From Zeimonas sp003577305 (GTDB taxonomy: Bacteria; Pseudomonadota; Gammaproteobacteria; Burkholderiales; Burkholderiaceae_E), in NCBI GenBank assembly GCA_030263385.1, contig SZOX01000004.1, positions 287,075 through 351,074 on the forward strand: a stretch of 64,000 nt of DNA, given 5' to 3'. Positions within the stretch are counted from its first letter, which is position 1. Each line of letters opens with the position of its first letter. Positions 53,797 through 61,366 of this stretch are shown in pieces. The translations under genes were made by a program, and so were the position numbers. A model generated the notes under the pieces. The model did no database searches. It saw only the letters and a list, made by a program, of their open reading frames with translations, and was not told where the DNA came from.

Positions 53797-55194
53797 CTAG
53801 GCCGGCACCGCGAACAGGTCATGCTCGTCGACGTCGACGATGCGCACCACGAGCTCGCTGCCCGGCGGCAGCGTGCGCGCCTGCGCCTCGCCTTCGAGCG
53901 CGACGTAGACCAGTCCGTCGATCTCGGGCGCCTCGCCGGCCGAGCGTGCCGCCGCGCGCCAGACGCCGGCTTCGGCATCGCGTTCGATCGCGTCCACCAG
54001 CACGCTGCAGCGCGTGCCGACGCGGCGGCGCAGGCGGCGTGCGCTGATCTCCGACTGCACCTGCATGAACCGCGCGCGCCGCGCCTCGCGCACTTCATCG
54101 GGCAACTGGCCCGGCAGCGCGTTGGCCGCGGCGCCCTCCACCGGCGACCAGGCGAAGCAGCCCACGCGGTCGAGCTCGGCCTCGCGCAGGAACGCGAGCA
54201 GGTGCTCGAACTCGGCTTCCGTCTCGCCGGGGAAGCCGACGATGAAAGTGCTGCGGATCGTCAGCCCGGGGACGACCGCGCGCCACGCGCGGATCCGCTC
54301 GATGTTCTTCTCGCCGCTGGCCGGCCGTTTCATCAGCTTCAGGATGCGCGGATGCGAATGCTGGAACGGCACGTCGAGATACGGCAGCACCCTGCCTTCG
54401 GCCATCAGCGGCAGCACTTCGTCGACGTGCGGATACGGATAGACGTAATGCAGGCGCACCCTCGCCCCGAGTGCGGCGAGCTCGCGCACCAGTTCGGTCA
54501 TCCGCGTGCGCACCGGCCGGCCGTCGACGAAGCCGGTTCGGTAACGAACGTCGACGCCGTAGGCGCTGGTGTCCTGCGAGACCACCAGCAGCTCCTTCAC
54601 GCCCGCCCGCACCAGCGCCGCCGCCTCGCTCACCACCTCGCCGATCGGCCGGCTGACGAGGTCGCCGCGCAGCGTCGGGATGATGCAGAAAGTGCAGCGA
54701 TGGTTGCAGCCCTCCGAGATCTTCAGGTACGCATAGTGCCGCGGCGTGAGCTTCACGCCGCCCGGCGGCACCAGGTCGGCGAAGGGGTCGTGCGGCCGCG
54801 GCAGGTGAGCGTGGATGTGCTCCATCACCTCGTCGGCGGCGTGCGGGCCGGTGACCGCGAGCACCTTCGGATGCACCTCGCCCACCAGTGTGCCGCCACC
54901 GCTGCCGCGCCGCGCCCCCAGGCAGCCGGTGACGATCACCCTGCCGTTTTCGGCCAGTGCCTCGCCGATCGCCTCGAGCGACTCCTGGACCGCCTCGTCG
55001 ATGAAGCCGCAGGTGTTCACCACGACCAGATCCGAGCCGGCGTAGTCGCCCGCGATCTCGTAGCCCTCGGCGCGCAACTGCGTGAGGATGCGCTCGGAGT
55101 CGACCATGGCCTTGGGACAGCCGAGCGAGACGAAGCCGACTCTCGGCAACGGCTTGCGGCGGCGCCGCGGGGCGGATTTCTCGGGGCGGCTCAT
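53797..55194 (-). CDS. rimO: Ribosomal protein uS12 methylthiotransferase RimO
   Basis: A radical-SAM enzyme adding a methylthio group to an Asp of ribosomal protein uS12. The N-terminal cluster ligands are Cys26 (SLGCPKA), Cys62 (VNTCGFI) and Cys91 (TGCLG). The radical-SAM Cys163, Cys167 and Cys170 are in SEGCNHRCTFC. STFIVGFPGETEAEF and a C-terminal TRAM domain complete the 465 residues. CPKAMVDSE distinguishes it from MiaB. It is separately transcribed from the pha genes, because a terminator lies upstream of its start. Confidence 0.96.
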   Translation of the reverse strand: MSRPEKSAPRRRRKPLPRVGFVSLGCPKAMVDSERILTQLRAEGYEIAGDYAGSDLVVVNTCGFIDEAVQESLEAIGEALAENGRVIVTGCLGARRGSGGGTLVGEVHPKVLAVTGPHAADEVMEHIHAHLPRPHDPFADLVPPGGVKLTPRHYAYLKISEGCNHRCTFCIIPTLRGDLVSRPIGEVVSEAAALVRAGVKELLVVSQDTSAYGVDVRYRTGFVDGRPVRTRMTELVRELAALGARVRLHYVYPYPHVDEVLPLMAEGRVLPYLDVPFQHSHPRILKLMKRPASGEKNIERIRAWRAVVPGLTIRSTFIVGFPGETEAEFEHLLAFLREAELDRVGCFAWSPVEGAAANALPGQLPDEVREARRARFMQVQSEISARRLRRRVGTRCSVLVDAIERDAEAGVWRAAARSAGEAPEIDGLVYVALEGEAQARTLPPGSELVVRIVDVDEHDLFAVPA

Positions 55195-55242
55195 CGGCGG
55201 TTCGTGCGGGCGAAGCGGAACGGAAACAGCGCTGCTGCGCGG

Positions 55243-55268
55243 AAAAAAAACGCCGCGCGAGGCGGCGT
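55243..55268 (-). terminator. Intrinsic terminator after phaR
   Basis: On the minus strand ACGCCGC (55268-55262) pairs with GCGGCGT (55256-55250) around a 5-nt loop and is followed by eight Ts (55250-55243). It ends the phaC-phaB-phaR direction of transcription before rimO. Confidence 0.9.
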
Positions 55269-55345
55269 GGGCATTCGTCGGGCGGAATTGTACCGTCCCG
55301 ACCCGTCGGAGCCCGGCGCGGACCCGACGGTGGCGCAGGCAGGCG

Positions 55346-55912
55346 CTATTTCTTCTCCGGGGCAGACGCGCCCGGCGCAGGCGCGCCGGGGAACGGGAAG
55401 TTCTGGAACATGTTGCGGGTCTGCGTCTGCATCTGCTCCTGCATCTGCACGAACAGGTTCTTGCTCTGCTCGATGTAGTTGCCCATCATCGTCTGCATCA
55501 TCGGCGCCTGCACCGACATGAACTGCGCCCACATCTCGGGGTTCGGCATCCCCTTGGCGTCGTAGAAGCCTTTCGACTGCTCCTGCATCTTGTTCTGGAT
55601 CTCGACGAAGGCCTGCATCGTCTTCTCGAGGTATGCGCCCATCATCCCCTGCATCGCGTGTCCGTAGAAGCGGATGATCTGCGCGAGCATTCCCGACGAG
55701 AACAGCGGCGCGCCGCCGGCCTCCTCCTCCAGGATGATCTGCAGCAGGATGCTGCGCGTGAGGTCTTCGTTGCTCTTGGCATCGACGACCTTGAAGTCCT
55801 CGCTCTCCAGCACCAGCTGCTTCACGTCGGCGAGCGTGATGTAGGCACTCGTCTGCGTGTCGTACAGACGTCGGTTCGGATACTTCTTGATCAGCCGGGT
55901 GGCGTTGGCCAT
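55346..55912 (-). CDS. phaR: Polyhydroxyalkanoate synthesis repressor PhaR
   Basis: Binds both DNA and PHA granules and represses phasin and its own genes until polymer accumulates. In the 188 residues, the PHB/PHA-accumulation DNA-binding domain is at the N terminus (LIKKYPNRRLYDTQTSAYITLADVKQLV), followed by the regulatory GGAPLFSSGMLAQIIRFYG region. A Met/Gln-rich C-terminal helix and Pro-Gly-Ala tail end the protein. It is 15 bp downstream of phaB, so the pair is likely co-transcribed. Confidence 0.95.
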   Translation of the reverse strand: MANATRLIKKYPNRRLYDTQTSAYITLADVKQLVLESEDFKVVDAKSNEDLTRSILLQIILEEEAGGAPLFSSGMLAQIIRFYGHAMQGMMGAYLEKTMQAFVEIQNKMQEQSKGFYDAKGMPNPEMWAQFMSVQAPMMQTMMGNYIEQSKNLFVQMQEQMQTQTRNMFQNFPFPGAPAPGASAPEKK

Positions 55913-55927
55913 CGCGTGGTCTCCATG

Positions 55928-56665
55928 TCAGCCCATGTGCAGGCCACCGTTGCACGAGAACTCGGCGCCGGTGGTGAAGCCCGCGTCGTCGGTGGCGAGC
56001 CAGCCGACGATCGAGCCGATCTCCTCGGCCTTGCCGAGCCGCTTGACCGGAATCGACTGGACGATCTTCTCGCGCACGTCCTCGCGCACGGCCATCACCA
56101 TGTCGGTGGCGATGTAGCCCGGCGCCACCGTGTTGACCGTCACGCCCTTGCTCGCCACTTCCTGCGCCAGCGACATCGTGAAGCCGTGCATGCCGGCCTT
56201 GGCGGCCGAGTAGTTCGTCTGCCCGAACTGCCCCTTCTCGCCGTTCACCGAGGAAATGTTGATGATGCGGCCCCAGCCCCGGTCGAGCATCCCGTCGATG
56301 ACCTGCTTGGTCACGTTGAACAGCGAGTTCAGGTTGGTGTCGATCACCGAGCGCCAGTCGTCGAGCGACATCTTGCGGAACACGCCGTCGCGCGTGATGC
56401 CCGCATTGTTCACGAGGATGTCGACCTCGCCGATCTCGGCCTTCACTTTCGCGAAGGCCGCGCGCGTCGATTCCCAGTCGGCGACGTTGCCCACCGAAGC
56501 GTGGAAGGTGTACCCGGCCGCCTTCTGCTCGCCGACCCATTTCGCGTGATCGCGGGTCGGCCCGCAACCCGCGATCACGGTGAACCCCATGTCGTGGAAC
56601 CGCCGGCAGATCGCGGTGCCGATTCCGCCCATGCCGCCGGTGACGTACGCAATTCTCGTGCTCAT
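55928..56665 (-). CDS. phaB: Acetoacetyl-CoA reductase
   Basis: A short-chain dehydrogenase reducing acetoacetyl-CoA to (R)-3-hydroxybutyryl-CoA with NADPH, the PHB monomer. Over 245 residues the cofactor loop is YVTGGMGGIGTAICRRF. The catalytic Ser, Tyr and Lys are in NISSVNGEKGQFGQTNYSAAKAG, and the family-typical GYIATDMVMAV follows. GGAGGAAG precedes the ATG. No beta-ketothiolase phaA accompanies it in the window. Confidence 0.95.
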   Translation of the reverse strand: MSTRIAYVTGGMGGIGTAICRRFHDMGFTVIAGCGPTRDHAKWVGEQKAAGYTFHASVGNVADWESTRAAFAKVKAEIGEVDILVNNAGITRDGVFRKMSLDDWRSVIDTNLNSLFNVTKQVIDGMLDRGWGRIINISSVNGEKGQFGQTNYSAAKAGMHGFTMSLAQEVASKGVTVNTVAPGYIATDMVMAVREDVREKIVQSIPVKRLGKAEEIGSIVGWLATDDAGFTTGAEFSCNGGLHMG

Positions 56666-56764
56666 TTTCGGTCTTCCTCCGTTTCCTCTGGGATGCCGCC
56701 GATCCGGTCGCCGCCGGCCCGTCGGGTTCTCGCACGCCTGGCCGTGACTCCTGATGCCACCTCG

Positions 56765-58573
56765 CTAGTCTGCCTTCTCCTTCACGTAGCTGCCGGGCGC
56801 CGGCTCGAGCGCCCGGAAACGCGCGTCGCCGGGCTGCTTCGGCGCCGGCACGCGCCCGCCGGCGAACTCCGCCAGCCACTTCGCCCAGTCGGGCCACCAG
56901 CTGCCGGGATGCTCGGTGGCCGCCGCAAGCCAGTCATCGGCCTTCTCCGGCAGCGATTCGCCGATCCAGTGACTGCGCTTGCCCTTCGAAGCCGGATTGA
57001 TCACGCCGGCGATGTGCCCGCTCGCCCCGAGAACGAAACGCAGCGGCCCGGCCAGCAGCCTGGTCGATTCGTACGCGCCGTGCCAGGGCACGATGTGGTC
57101 TTCGCGCGAACCGTAGATGTAGGTGGGCACGTCGATCTCGCCCAGGTCCACCGGCACGCCCGCGCAGATCAGCCGCCCGGGTTCGCGCAACTCGTTCTGC
57201 AGATAGGTGTGCCGCAGGTACCAGCAGTACATCGGGCCGGGCAGGTTGGTGCTGTCCGAGTTCCAGTAGAGCAGATCGAACGCCGGCGGCGCCTCGCCTT
57301 TCAGGTAGCTGCTGACGACGTAGTTCCAGACGAGATCGTTCGGGCGCAGGAAATTGAAGGTGACCGCCAGTTCGCGCCCGTGCACCAGCCCGCCGCGCCC
57401 GATCGTCGACTCGCGCCAGGCGACGAAGTCTTCGTCGATGAACACGCCGAGCACGCCGGGCTCGGAGAAGTCGAGGAAAGTGGTGAGCAGCGTCATCGAC
57501 TCGATCCACTGCTCGCCGCGTGCCGCGAGCACCGCGGCCGTCGTGCCGAGCAGCGTGCCGCCCACGCAGAAGCCGAGCACGTTGATGCGCGGCTGCCCCG
57601 AGATCTCGCGTACCACCCGCATCGCCTCGATCACGCCCGACTCGAGATAGTCGTCCCAGCCGAGATGCCCGAGATCGGCCTTCACGTTCCTCCACGAGAG
57701 CATGAACACCGTGTGCCCCTGCGCCACCGCGTAGGCGACCAGGGAGTTCTCGGGCTGCAGGTCGAGGATGTAGAACTTGTTGATGCACGGCGGCACCATC
57801 AGCAGCGGCCGGCTGCCCACCACCGGAGTGGACGGGGCGTACTGGATGATCTGGATGAGTTCGTTCTGGTAGATCACCGAGCCCGGCGATGTCGCCACGT
57901 TGCGACCGACCTCGAAAGCGGTCTCGTCGGTCTGCGAGATGCGGCCCTTGTTGAGATCGCCGAGCAGATTGCGCATCCCGGCCCGCAGGCTCTCGCCGCG
58001 GGTCTCGAGGAGCCGGCGCTGCGCCTCGGGGTTGGTCACCAGGAAGTTGGCCGGCGACATCGCGTCGACCCACTGCTGCGTGGCGAAGCGGATGCGGTCG
58101 CGCGCCCGCCGGTCGCCCTCGACCGCATCGGCGAGTTTCTGCATGAACTCGGCGTTGAGCTGGTAGAGCCCGGCCGCCCACGCGAACGGGCCCTGCTTCC
58201 AGGCGTCGCCGGCAAAGCGCCGGTCACGCGTCTCGGGCATCGGTGCGCCGCTCATCAGCGCACCCAGGCGCTGCACGTATTCGGCCTGGATCTGCCCGAG
58301 CCGATCGGTGGGCAGACGCACCTGCGCGGTTGCCGAGCCCCTGGCTGCGGGACTGGCGGCCGGCGCGCTCGCGCCGCGCGCATCGGCCGGCCTCGGGCCC
58401 GCGCTGGCCGCGGACTTTGCCGCGCCCGCCGGGGCGCGCGAAGCTGCACTCCCTGCCGCACGCCTCGCACCGGCCTTGCCGGCACTCGGTGATGGGGCTT
58501 TCGAGGTTACCGATGCCTTCGTGTTGCGATGCCGCGAGCCCGCAGCTACCTTCCTACGCGACGCATCCGGCAT
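56765..58573 (-). CDS. phaC: Class I poly(3-hydroxyalkanoate) synthase
   Basis: Polymerises 3-hydroxyacyl-CoA at the granule surface. The nucleophile Cys336 is in the modified lipase box GFCVGG. LMVPPCINKFYILDLQPENSLV, the catalytic Asp region EDHIVPWHGAY and His in GASGHIAGVINP follow. The 602 residues have an N-terminal ~90-residue Ala/Ser/Lys/Pro-rich segment before the PhaC N domain. The ATG at 58573 is preferred because GGAGAG lies 4 nt upstream; one at 58612 without such a site would add 13 residues. phaB follows after 99 bp. Confidence 0.95.
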   Translation of the reverse strand: MPDASRRKVAAGSRHRNTKASVTSKAPSPSAGKAGARRAAGSAASRAPAGAAKSAASAGPRPADARGASAPAASPAARGSATAQVRLPTDRLGQIQAEYVQRLGALMSGAPMPETRDRRFAGDAWKQGPFAWAAGLYQLNAEFMQKLADAVEGDRRARDRIRFATQQWVDAMSPANFLVTNPEAQRRLLETRGESLRAGMRNLLGDLNKGRISQTDETAFEVGRNVATSPGSVIYQNELIQIIQYAPSTPVVGSRPLLMVPPCINKFYILDLQPENSLVAYAVAQGHTVFMLSWRNVKADLGHLGWDDYLESGVIEAMRVVREISGQPRINVLGFCVGGTLLGTTAAVLAARGEQWIESMTLLTTFLDFSEPGVLGVFIDEDFVAWRESTIGRGGLVHGRELAVTFNFLRPNDLVWNYVVSSYLKGEAPPAFDLLYWNSDSTNLPGPMYCWYLRHTYLQNELREPGRLICAGVPVDLGEIDVPTYIYGSREDHIVPWHGAYESTRLLAGPLRFVLGASGHIAGVINPASKGKRSHWIGESLPEKADDWLAAATEHPGSWWPDWAKWLAEFAGGRVPAPKQPGDARFRALEPAPGSYVKEKAD

Positions 58574-58735
58574 CCTTCTCTCCGCTTCGATTCGGGCAAG
58601 CTCCAGAGCCATTCTGCACCGCGAAAGGATTTTGTCAACGCGGTGCAGCGAAACGGGTCTTTGCGCCCCGCGTCAACCCGCGAAGCGTGTCTGGCGCGCG
58701 ATCTGCGAGCGCCGCGCCCGGCCTCGGGACCCGGG

Positions 58736-59539
58736 TCAGGACTCGATCCAGATCAGCGAGGCCATGCGCCCGCTGCGCCGGTCGCGTCGATGCGAATAGA
58801 AGCGCGCAGCTTCCTCGACGGTGCAGTGCCCGCCGCCGCCGACGCGGCGCACCTGTGCGCGCGCCAGCCGCATTCGCGCCAGCCGATACAGGTCGGCGAA
58901 CCACTTGCCCTCGCGCACGCCCGGCGCGAATGCGGCGGCGCAGTGCGGATCCTGGTCGCAGAACGCCTGCAGCACGTCCTCGCCCACCTCGAACGCGCGC
59001 GGGCCGATTGCGGGCCCGAGCCATGCGATCACTTCGGCATCGGCGCCCGCGAGCGCACGCAGCGCTTCGACGCTGCGCTCGAGCACGCCCAGCGCCAGCC
59101 CGCGCCATCCGGCGTGCGCGACCGCGACCGCCCTTCCCCGCGTGTCGGCCAGCAGCACCGGCAGGCAGTCGGCGGTGAGCACCGCGAGCACCACGCCGGG
59201 CGTGCAGGTCGCGGCGGCGTCCGCGCACGGTTCGGCCGCCGCAGCCGGCAACTCGGGGCCGGCGACGTGCACTGCCGTGCCGTGCACCTGTTCGAGCCAA
59301 CGGGGCGTCGACGGCAGGCACGCCTGCAGCCGCTCGCGATTGCGCGTGACGTCGCGCGGATCGTCGCCGCAGCGCGCGCCCAGGTTCAGGCCGCCGAAGC
59401 TGCCGTCGGCGAGTCCCCATGGGCCGCGGCTCGCGCCGCCGCGGCGGCCGGTGACGAAGGCCCTGACGCGTGGCGGAGCCTCCCAGTCGGGCAGCAACTC
59501 GGCCAGGCCGGCCCACGGCGGCACGCAGCGCTGCGTCAC
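58736..59539 (-). CDS. pgeF: Purine nucleoside/peptidoglycan editing factor PgeF (YfiH, multicopper-like laccase domain)
   Basis: A 267-residue DUF152/YfiH protein. Metal-site and core motifs are LEQVHGTAVHV, LAVLTADCLPVLL, AVAHAGWRGLALGVLE, WLGPAIGPRAFEVG and the C-terminal FYSHRRDRRSGRMASLIWI. In E. coli YfiH prevents L-Ser misincorporation in peptidoglycan; purine nucleoside phosphorylase activity is known in relatives. The GTG start overlaps the rluD stop (GTGA), a very common neighbour pair. Confidence 0.92.
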   Translation of the reverse strand: MTQRCVPPWAGLAELLPDWEAPPRVRAFVTGRRGGASRGPWGLADGSFGGLNLGARCGDDPRDVTRNRERLQACLPSTPRWLEQVHGTAVHVAGPELPAAAAEPCADAAATCTPGVVLAVLTADCLPVLLADTRGRAVAVAHAGWRGLALGVLERSVEALRALAGADAEVIAWLGPAIGPRAFEVGEDVLQAFCDQDPHCAAAFAPGVREGKWFADLYRLARMRLARAQVRRVGGGGHCTVEEAARFYSHRRDRRSGRMASLIWIES

Positions 59540-60561
59540 CGGGGTTCCTTCGGCTCGAACGACGCCGCGGCCGCGCGCTGCGCGGCGCCGGCATCGATCC
59601 CGGCGGCTTCGCACAGCGCGACCATGTCGGCAGGCATCGGCGAGCTCCAGCTCACCGCCCGCCCGTCGGCCGGATGACGCAACTGCAGCCGCCAGGCATG
59701 CAGCGCCTGGCGCGCGAAGCCGGCCAGCACCGGGCCGCCATACAACGTGTCGCCCACCAGGGGATGGCCGATGCTGTGCATGTGAACCCGGATCTGGTGG
59801 GTGCGCCCGCTCTCCAGGCGGCACTCGACCAGGCTCACCTCGCGCTCGCCGACGCGGCCCCGCGCCAGCGTGCGGAACCAGGTGCGCGCGGGGCGGCCTC
59901 GCCCGGCCGGCACCGCCGCCATGCGCACCCGCGACACCTCGTCGCGCGCGATCGCGGCATCGATGCAGCCGCCTGCCGGGCAGCGGCCGGCGACCAGCGC
60001 GAGATAGCGCCGACCCATGCTGCGGTCGGCGAGTTGCGCGGCCAGAGAGCTCATTGCCCGTTCGGTGCGCGCGACCACCAGCAGTCCGCTGGTCTCGCGG
60101 TCGAGCCGATGGACGATGCCCGCGCGCGGCAGGGCGGCGAGCGCAGGACGGTGGAACAGCAGCCCGTTCATCAGCGTGCCGTGCCAGTTTCCGGCACCCG
60201 GGTGCACCACCAGCCCCGCCGGCTTGCACAGCACGATCAACTGCCCGTCCTCGTGGAGCACGTCGATCGGCACCGGTTCCGCGGAGAACGCAGTGTCGGC
60301 CTCGAGCGGTTGCGGCTCGACGACGATGGTCTCGATGCCGAGCAGCCGCGTGCTGGCCGGCAACACGCGATCGTCGCATCGCACGGCCCCGAGCGCGATC
60401 CAGCGCTGCAGCCGCGTGCGTGAGACTCCCGACAGGCGCGAGGCGACGAAGCGGTCGAGTCGCTCGCCTGCGCCCCCGGCCGCGTCGATCTCGATGGGCG
60501 GTGCCGGCGGCGCATCGGGCGCCCGGGGATCGTCGAAGGGCTTGGCTATAATCGAACGCAT
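59536..60561 (-). CDS. rluD: 23S rRNA pseudouridine synthase RluD
   Basis: Makes pseudouridines in helix 69 of 23S rRNA. The 341 residues have an N-terminal S4 RNA-binding domain (ERLDRFVASRLSGVSRTRLQRWI). The catalytic Asp is in GIVHRLDRETSGLLVVA, with GRTHQIRVHMHSIGHPLVGD further on. The ATG at 60561 overlaps the bamD ATG on the other strand by two bases (CATG), and the bamD -10 box falls inside the first rluD codons. No later in-frame start was found before the S4 domain, so this start stands. Confidence 0.94.
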   Translation of the reverse strand: MRSIIAKPFDDPRAPDAPPAPPIEIDAAGGAGERLDRFVASRLSGVSRTRLQRWIALGAVRCDDRVLPASTRLLGIETIVVEPQPLEADTAFSAEPVPIDVLHEDGQLIVLCKPAGLVVHPGAGNWHGTLMNGLLFHRPALAALPRAGIVHRLDRETSGLLVVARTERAMSSLAAQLADRSMGRRYLALVAGRCPAGGCIDAAIARDEVSRVRMAAVPAGRGRPARTWFRTLARGRVGEREVSLVECRLESGRTHQIRVHMHSIGHPLVGDTLYGGPVLAGFARQALHAWRLQLRHPADGRAVSWSSPMPADMVALCEAAGIDAGAAQRAAAASFEPKEPR

Positions 60562-60562
60562 G
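60547..60562 (+). promoter_or_regulatory. -10 box, 7-nt spacer, ATG: predicted leaderless start of bamD
   Basis: A perfect TATAAT (60547-60552) is followed by CGAACGC and the bamD ATG. This is the clearest of the five such sites. It lies inside the 5' coding end of rluD on the opposite strand. Confidence 0.65.
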
Positions 60563-61366
60563 AGAAGACTCGTGCCCTGGCTTCGCGCGCTCGCCGCGCT
60601 TGCGCTCGTGTCGCTGGCCGGCTGCAGCAGCACCGAACCGCCCGACGCGACCCTCGGCTGGACACCCGAACGATTATATGCAGAGGCTCGCGACGAACTG
60701 GCCTCCGGAAATCGCGAAGCCGCGATCAAGCTGCTCGAGAAGCTCGAGGCGCGCTATCCGTTCGGCCACTGGGCCGAACAGGCGCAACTCGACATCGCCT
60801 GGGCGCACTTCAAGGACAACGAACGCGCGCTCTCGCTGGCCGCGATCGATCGCTTCATGAAGCTGCATCCGAATCATGCAGCCCTCGACTACGCGCTCTA
60901 CCTGAAGGGGCTGGTCAACTTCAACGAGCAACAGGGGCTGATGGCCCGCTTCGGCGGCCAGGACCTCTCCGAGCGCGACCAGGCCGCGCTGCGTGAATCC
61001 TTCGACGCGTTCAAGGAGCTGGTCAAACGGTTTCCCGACAGCAGGTACGCGCCCGATGCCGAGGCACGGATGCGTTACCTCGTGAACTCGATGGCGCGCG
61101 GCAAGGTGCACATCGCGCGCTACTACTACAGCCGCGGCGCGTACGTGGCTGCGGCCAACCGCGCACAGGAAGTGATCCGCGACTACCAGGAAGCGCCCGC
61201 CCTCGAAGAAGCGCTCTACCTGCTGATCCGCTCCTACGAGAAACTGGGGCTCGACGACCTGCGCGCCGACGCCGAGCGCGTGATGCGGCGCAGCTTCCCC
61301 GACAGCCAACTGCTCAGGAGCGGCCTGCCGCAGGACGATCGCCGCTGGTGGCAGCTGTGGCGCTGA
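60560..61366 (+). CDS. bamD: Outer membrane assembly lipoprotein BamD
   Basis: An essential lipoprotein of the BAM complex that inserts beta-barrel proteins into the outer membrane. The N terminus is a lipoprotein signal with lipobox LAGC (Cys22). Five tetratricopeptide-like repeats follow, for example LYAEARDELASGNREAAIKLLEKL and FDAFKELVKRFPDSRYAPDAEARMRYL. The 268 residues are typical. There is no Shine-Dalgarno sequence. Its 3' end overlaps the convergent helicase gene by 53 bp. Confidence 0.95.
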   Translation: MRRLVPWLRALAALALVSLAGCSSTEPPDATLGWTPERLYAEARDELASGNREAAIKLLEKLEARYPFGHWAEQAQLDIAWAHFKDNERALSLAAIDRFMKLHPNHAALDYALYLKGLVNFNEQQGLMARFGGQDLSERDQAALRESFDAFKELVKRFPDSRYAPDAEARMRYLVNSMARGKVHIARYYYSRGAYVAAANRAQEVIRDYQEAPALEEALYLLIRSYEKLGLDDLRADAERVMRRSFPDSQLLRSGLPQDDRRWWQLWR

